Assembly: GCA_013140395.1 (NCBI GenBank)
Contig: JABFSY010000207.1
Location: 1 to 9,135 of the forward strand
Origin: Cyclobacteriaceae bacterium
GTDB taxonomy: Bacteria > Bacteroidota > Bacteroidia > Cytophagales > Cyclobacteriaceae
Length of the DNA stretch: 9,135 nt
Direction of reading: 5' to 3'
Shown piece by piece: positions 6,457 through 9,135 of this stretch. The position numbers and the translations under genes were made by a program. Each line of letters starts with the position of its first letter. The stretch's first letter is position 1. Below the pieces are notes generated by a model that saw only the letters and a program-made list of their open reading frames with translations, searched no databases and had not been told where the DNA came from.

Positions 6457-6920
6457 GGTAAGGGAACTGATTTGCTATCTTTAAAAGTCGACAGGATGAT
6501 TGTAGATTGTAGGCTGTCGACCACTTCAATATTTGAGAGTTTTTCCAACATCAAATTTTGATAGGCAGGAATATCTGACGCTACCACCTTCAAAATAAAA
6601 TCATATTGCCCTGTTACATGGTGACATTCTATCACCTCAGGGATTTCTTTTATTTCTTTGATGAATCGATTAATGTTGTCTTTGTTGTGGCCCTTCAATG
6701 AAGCCGTCACAAACGTGCATACCCCCAATCCGATACTAGCCATATCAACTAGAGCATGGTAGCTCTTGATAACACTGGTATTTTCCAATTTTTTCACCCG
6801 TTCCAACGTAGGTGCCGGAGAAAGCCCAATGTCTTGTGCTAACTGCGCATTTGTAATGTTTGAATTAGCCTGAAGGATCTCTACAATCTTCCGGTCGGTG
6901 GCATCTAGTTTTACTTTCAT
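6453..6920 (-). CDS. Lrp/AsnC family transcriptional regulator
   Basis: A 155-residue regulator of normal Lrp/AsnC length. N-terminal winged helix-turn-helix at about 5-50 (LDATDRKIVEILQANSNI, then LAQDIGLSPAPTLERVKKLE). Linker, then the C-terminal RAM ligand-binding/oligomerization domain at about 65-145, including the loop HHVTGQYDFILKV (100-112). Proteins of this family bind DNA as dimers to octamers and usually respond to amino acids; the ligand is unknown here. It is the first gene of the minus-strand run Lrp, phosphoribosyltransferase, (panB). 2-Oxoisovalerate, the PanB substrate, comes from valine synthesis, which makes an amino-acid-sensing regulator in this spot sensible, but that link is inference. 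Many family members regulate themselves; a 16-bp palindrome lies 116 bp upstream of its start. Confidence 0.93.
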   Translation of the reverse strand: MKVKLDATDRKIVEILQANSNITNAQLAQDIGLSPAPTLERVKKLENTSVIKSYHALVDMASIGLGVCTFVTASLKGHNKDNINRFIKEIKEIPEVIECHHVTGQYDFILKVVASDIPAYQNLMLEKLSNIEVVDSLQSTIILSTFKDSKSVPLP

Positions 6921-7036
6921 CTATTGATACTTTTTAATTTTGGTCACATGGGATGGCTTGAATGATCATTCCGTTTGGTGTAGAACAGATTAATGGCCAT
7001 TTCATGAATTCAATTGCGTTGTTTCCGTTAACAAAT

Positions 7037-7052
7037 ATTATTAATTAATAAT
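7037..7052. promoter_or_regulatory. 16-bp perfect AT palindrome upstream of the Lrp gene
   Basis: ATTATTAATTAATAAT is its own reverse complement and lies in the 198-bp gap between the Lrp gene (starts 6920) and the PKD-protein gene (stops 7119). It could be a regulator site or part of an AT-rich upstream element. Being made only of A and T in an AT-rich gap, it could also be chance. A minus-strand TAAATTTG box (7081-7074) lies further upstream, but I see no matching -33 TTTG. No GC-rich terminator hairpin follows the PKD gene in this gap. Confidence 0.3.
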
Positions 7053-7118
7053 TAAGAATTACCGTAGGAACTTCAAATTTATCTTAAAAAGTTAATGATT
7101 TATTTGGCTAACGCTAAA

Positions 7119-9135
7119 TCAATTGCCTAAAACGACCAAACTGAAAGTCCGGTCATTCGTGCGGTCGCGAAAGCGAATAAAATAGGTGCCTGACAGCAAG
7201 GTAGATGTATTGATCACAAGCCTGTTAAGGCCAGGATTTATAGAAGAAATGGTTTGCTGAAATGAAACAGCGCCCGCACTCGTCAAAACTTGAAAAGTTA
7301 CTGCCGAGCCATCAATACTGATCCAGTCCATATTTAGCTGTTCTCGTGCCGGATTGGGAAAGGGGGTAAAGAGCACTTCTTCGCCTGAGAGCGACAAGCA
7401 TCTTCGATTTAAAAAAGTGTCTGTGTCTCCTACCACCACCACCTCGGCACATACATATTGATTGGTCTTTGGTACCAGTTTCAAGTCCAACATCTGCGAT
7501 ATCTCTTGATTCGGTTTGATTGTGCCGGTTATTTGTTGGGAAACACCTGAACCCCCTGCTACGTCCAGCAAAATGATCGGATTGGTCAACGTGATATTAC
7601 TTCTGTTCAGCAGTTTAACAACTGGCTGCAGACTGCCTGTCTTTGGTTCCTTCACAAAAAAGAAATCTGTCATTTCCGCGTCCACGTTGGGAATAACAAC
7701 ACTGATCGGTTTACTAAGTCGATTCGTGCAACCAACCGAATTAGAAGCGCTGAGTTCAACGTTGTAGGCACCCAATTCACTAAAAACAAAGGTAGGTGAT
7801 ACCAAAACGGACGTTGAATTGCCCGGGTCGCCAAACTTCCACAAGTAGGAATTTGCGCCCGAAGAATTATTGGTAAAAGAAACAGGAAGAGGCGCAGCGC
7901 CTGCATCTATGGAGGGTATGAAGTCAGCAATGGGTGGAGCAATGATGGTCACATTTTTCGAAACTGAGTAAATGCATCCAGACTGCCGAGTAGAGTTGAG
8001 GCGAACCACATACGTGCCGGTTGATGAGAAAGCATATTGGGCTGGGCTGCCATTTCCAGTGCCCTGACTTCCAAATGACCAGGATTTAGAAATGGATGGA
8101 TCGACCGAAGTAGTTAACTCGGTAAAAACCGTGGGCGAATCGGCACATGGTGCTTGTACCGAAAAATCGAGCGATGGCACAATGGGCACCACTATATTCT
8201 TGCTAGCTTGACTCACACAGTTGTTGTTACCCGTCACTGTGAGTACTACTGGAAAGCTGCCGGAGGCTGGAAAAGTATACTGTGGATTTGCGGTGCTGAA
8301 GGTGTTACTTTGAATTTGCCATAAACGTGATTTTATACTGCCGGAAGAAGCGTCTGTGAACTGAGTTGTTTGGTTGACACAAGCCGGAAGATTAGAAAAA
8401 CCGGCCACTGGTGAAGGAGAGATAGTTACAACCTTTTGAATGGAGTTGGTACAGCCAAAATTAGTAGCTACTGCCAAAGAAACGTTATACGTATTTGCGG
8501 TAGCGTACGTATAAGAAGGATTTTTGACAAGCGAAGATCCATTGGCAGCATCGCCAAAGCCCCAAGTCCAGTTAGTGATATTGCTGTCTGTTGGCGCAGG
8601 TGTCAAATCTGTGAACTGTGAGGAAGAGCCCGCACAAGAAAATGGCGGAAGGCCGATGGAAAAGTCGGGTTGGGGGGTGGAGTAGATAGTTATGGATTTA
8701 GTGACCGAGTTTTGGCAACCGGCAGCATTGTTAGCCTGGAGAGTTACATCGTATGAGCCAATGTTGGCGTAGGTGTTTGATGCGTTTGACAAAGAGGAGG
8801 TATTGCCATCGCCAAAGATCCAGGAATAAGAAGTGACAGAGCCCGAGGTGGTGTTGGTGAAAGAAACGGGTGATGCTTGGCATCCATTAGTGAAAGTGAA
8901 ATTAGAAAGTGGTCCTGGCAAAACAGTGGTCACATTTTTTATTATTTCATTTTCGCAGCCGGGTATCTTGGCTTTCAGTCTTATCTCCTGGGAACTAGAA
9001 GTGGCGAAGGACTGTATTAAATTTTGCGAAGATGAAACCAAGGTGCCATTCAATCGCCAATACAATGTAGGGTTGGAGGCCAAATCAAAAACAGATTGAT
9101 TGGTAAACACATAATTTTGATTGGTGCAAAAAGGA
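7119..9135 (-). CDS. PKD-repeat surface protein with T9SS C-terminal sorting domain (5' end outside window)
   Basis: The last 671 codons of a large secreted protein. The frame stays open to the right edge (the GTG at 9110 is internal, preceded by ...CTNQNY), so the real start and signal peptide lie beyond 9135. Numbering from the edge, the end of one repeat (to about 74) is followed by five PKD-like domains (about 75-150, 157-238, 243-318, 322-398, 401-480). Repeats 1, 2 and 5 keep the FGD-type motif (WIFGDGN, WGFGDAA, WKFGDPG); repeats 3 and 4 have lost it. Residues 483-580 resemble a CARDB-like beta domain (VVKLLNRSNITLTNPIILLD). The end (588-671) is a type A T9SS sorting domain: FPNPAREQLNM, a beta-rich middle, LLSGTYFIRF and a final FSLVVLGN. 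Such proteins are exported by the Por machinery to the cell surface or medium; adhesion or matrix binding is typical, but the specific role is unknown because the N-terminal part is missing. Confidence 0.92.
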   Translation of the reverse strand, partial: PFCTNQNYVFTNQSVFDLASNPTLYWRLNGTLVSSSQNLIQSFATSSSQEIRLKAKIPGCENEIIKNVTTVLPGPLSNFTFTNGCQASPVSFTNTTSGSVTSYSWIFGDGNTSSLSNASNTYANIGSYDVTLQANNAAGCQNSVTKSITIYSTPQPDFSIGLPPFSCAGSSSQFTDLTPAPTDSNITNWTWGFGDAANGSSLVKNPSYTYATANTYNVSLAVATNFGCTNSIQKVVTISPSPVAGFSNLPACVNQTTQFTDASSGSIKSRLWQIQSNTFSTANPQYTFPASGSFPVVLTVTGNNNCVSQASKNIVVPIVPSLDFSVQAPCADSPTVFTELTTSVDPSISKSWSFGSQGTGNGSPAQYAFSSTGTYVVRLNSTRQSGCIYSVSKNVTIIAPPIADFIPSIDAGAAPLPVSFTNNSSGANSYLWKFGDPGNSTSVLVSPTFVFSELGAYNVELSASNSVGCTNRLSKPISVVIPNVDAEMTDFFFVKEPKTGSLQPVVKLLNRSNITLTNPIILLDVAGGSGVSQQITGTIKPNQEISQMLDLKLVPKTNQYVCAEVVVVGDTDTFLNRRCLSLSGEEVLFTPFPNPAREQLNMDWISIDGSAVTFQVLTSAGAVSFQQTISSINPGLNRLVINTSTLLSGTYFIRFRDRTNDRTFSLVVLGN
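7122..7373 (-). other. T9SS type A C-terminal sorting domain (coding)
   Basis: The final 84 residues carry the Por secretion-tail pattern: FTPFPNPAREQLNMDW near the start, a middle strand set VTFQVLTSAGAVSFQQ, then STLLSGTYFIRFRD and a short terminal strand. This domain targets proteins for type IX secretion and is usually removed on export. It is the strongest taxonomic clue in the window, since T9SS is confined to the Bacteroidota and close relatives. Confidence 0.88.
7695..8912 (-). repeat. Five tandem PKD-like domain repeats (coding)
   Basis: Units of about 75-82 residues. Repeats 1-4 share an early Cys (NGCQASPVSFT, FSCAGSSSQFT, PACVNQTTQFT, APCADSPTVFT). All five share a late Cys in or near GC (AAGCQNSVTKSITI, FGCTNSIQKVVTI, NNNCVSQASKNIVV, QSGCIYSVSKNVTI, VGCTNRLSKPISV). 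Repeat 5 lacks the early Cys and has APLPVSFTN instead. The pattern suggests one disulfide per domain in repeats 1-4. The DNA copies are well diverged, so recombination between them is not evident. Confidence 0.8.

Noticed and set aside
7060..7118. Terminator after the PKD-protein gene
   Set aside because: No GC-rich stem followed by T-residues on the minus strand; only AT-rich partial symmetry.
8833..9099. 88-codon plus-strand frame near the right edge
   Set aside because: Antisense to the PKD-repeat gene, low complexity, no domain features.

Overview
The window looks like chromosomal DNA from a Bacteroidota bacterium, most likely of the Cytophagales/Cyclobacteriaceae type. This rests on three things: a large PKD-repeat surface protein ending in a type IX secretion (T9SS, Por) sorting domain; a TPR-containing sensor kinase paired with a LuxR-type response regulator; and promoter-like boxes of the Bacteroidota form (TTTG, about 19 bases, TAnnTTTG). 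The genus is inference.

Layout. Positions 1-282 hold no gene. They contain a mosaic of short dispersed repeats built as one long imperfect inverted repeat plus a partial direct copy. A response regulator (283-939, +) and a TPR sensor histidine kinase (984-2813, -) follow; they face each other and probably form one two-component system. Next comes NADP-type isocitrate dehydrogenase icd (3044-4270, -) with a clear intrinsic terminator at 2985-3020. A 236-bp gap carries an exact inverted copy of the repeat seen at the left edge. Then comes a secreted CAP/SCP-like protein (4507-5064, +), which overlaps tail-to-tail by 4 bp with panB (5061-5882, -). Upstream of panB on the same strand are a PyrR-like phosphoribosyltransferase (5944-6456) and an Lrp/AsnC regulator (6453-6920). 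The latter two overlap by ATGA and form a likely operon, possibly including panB. The right end is the C-terminal 671 codons of a PKD-repeat T9SS protein (7119 to beyond 9135, -), cut by the window edge.

How the genes fit together. Most of the window is housekeeping: TCA cycle (icd), pantothenate/CoA synthesis (panB), nucleotide salvage or regulation (phosphoribosyltransferase) and amino-acid-responsive control (Lrp). With these are one sensory pair and two exported proteins. I see no phage, transposase, CRISPR, toxin-antitoxin or defence system, and nothing that makes a convincing new system. The observations most worth a second look are the dispersed repeats, the promoter boxes placed 4-5 bases before the start codons of both two-component genes, and the Lrp-phosphoribosyltransferase-panB gene order.
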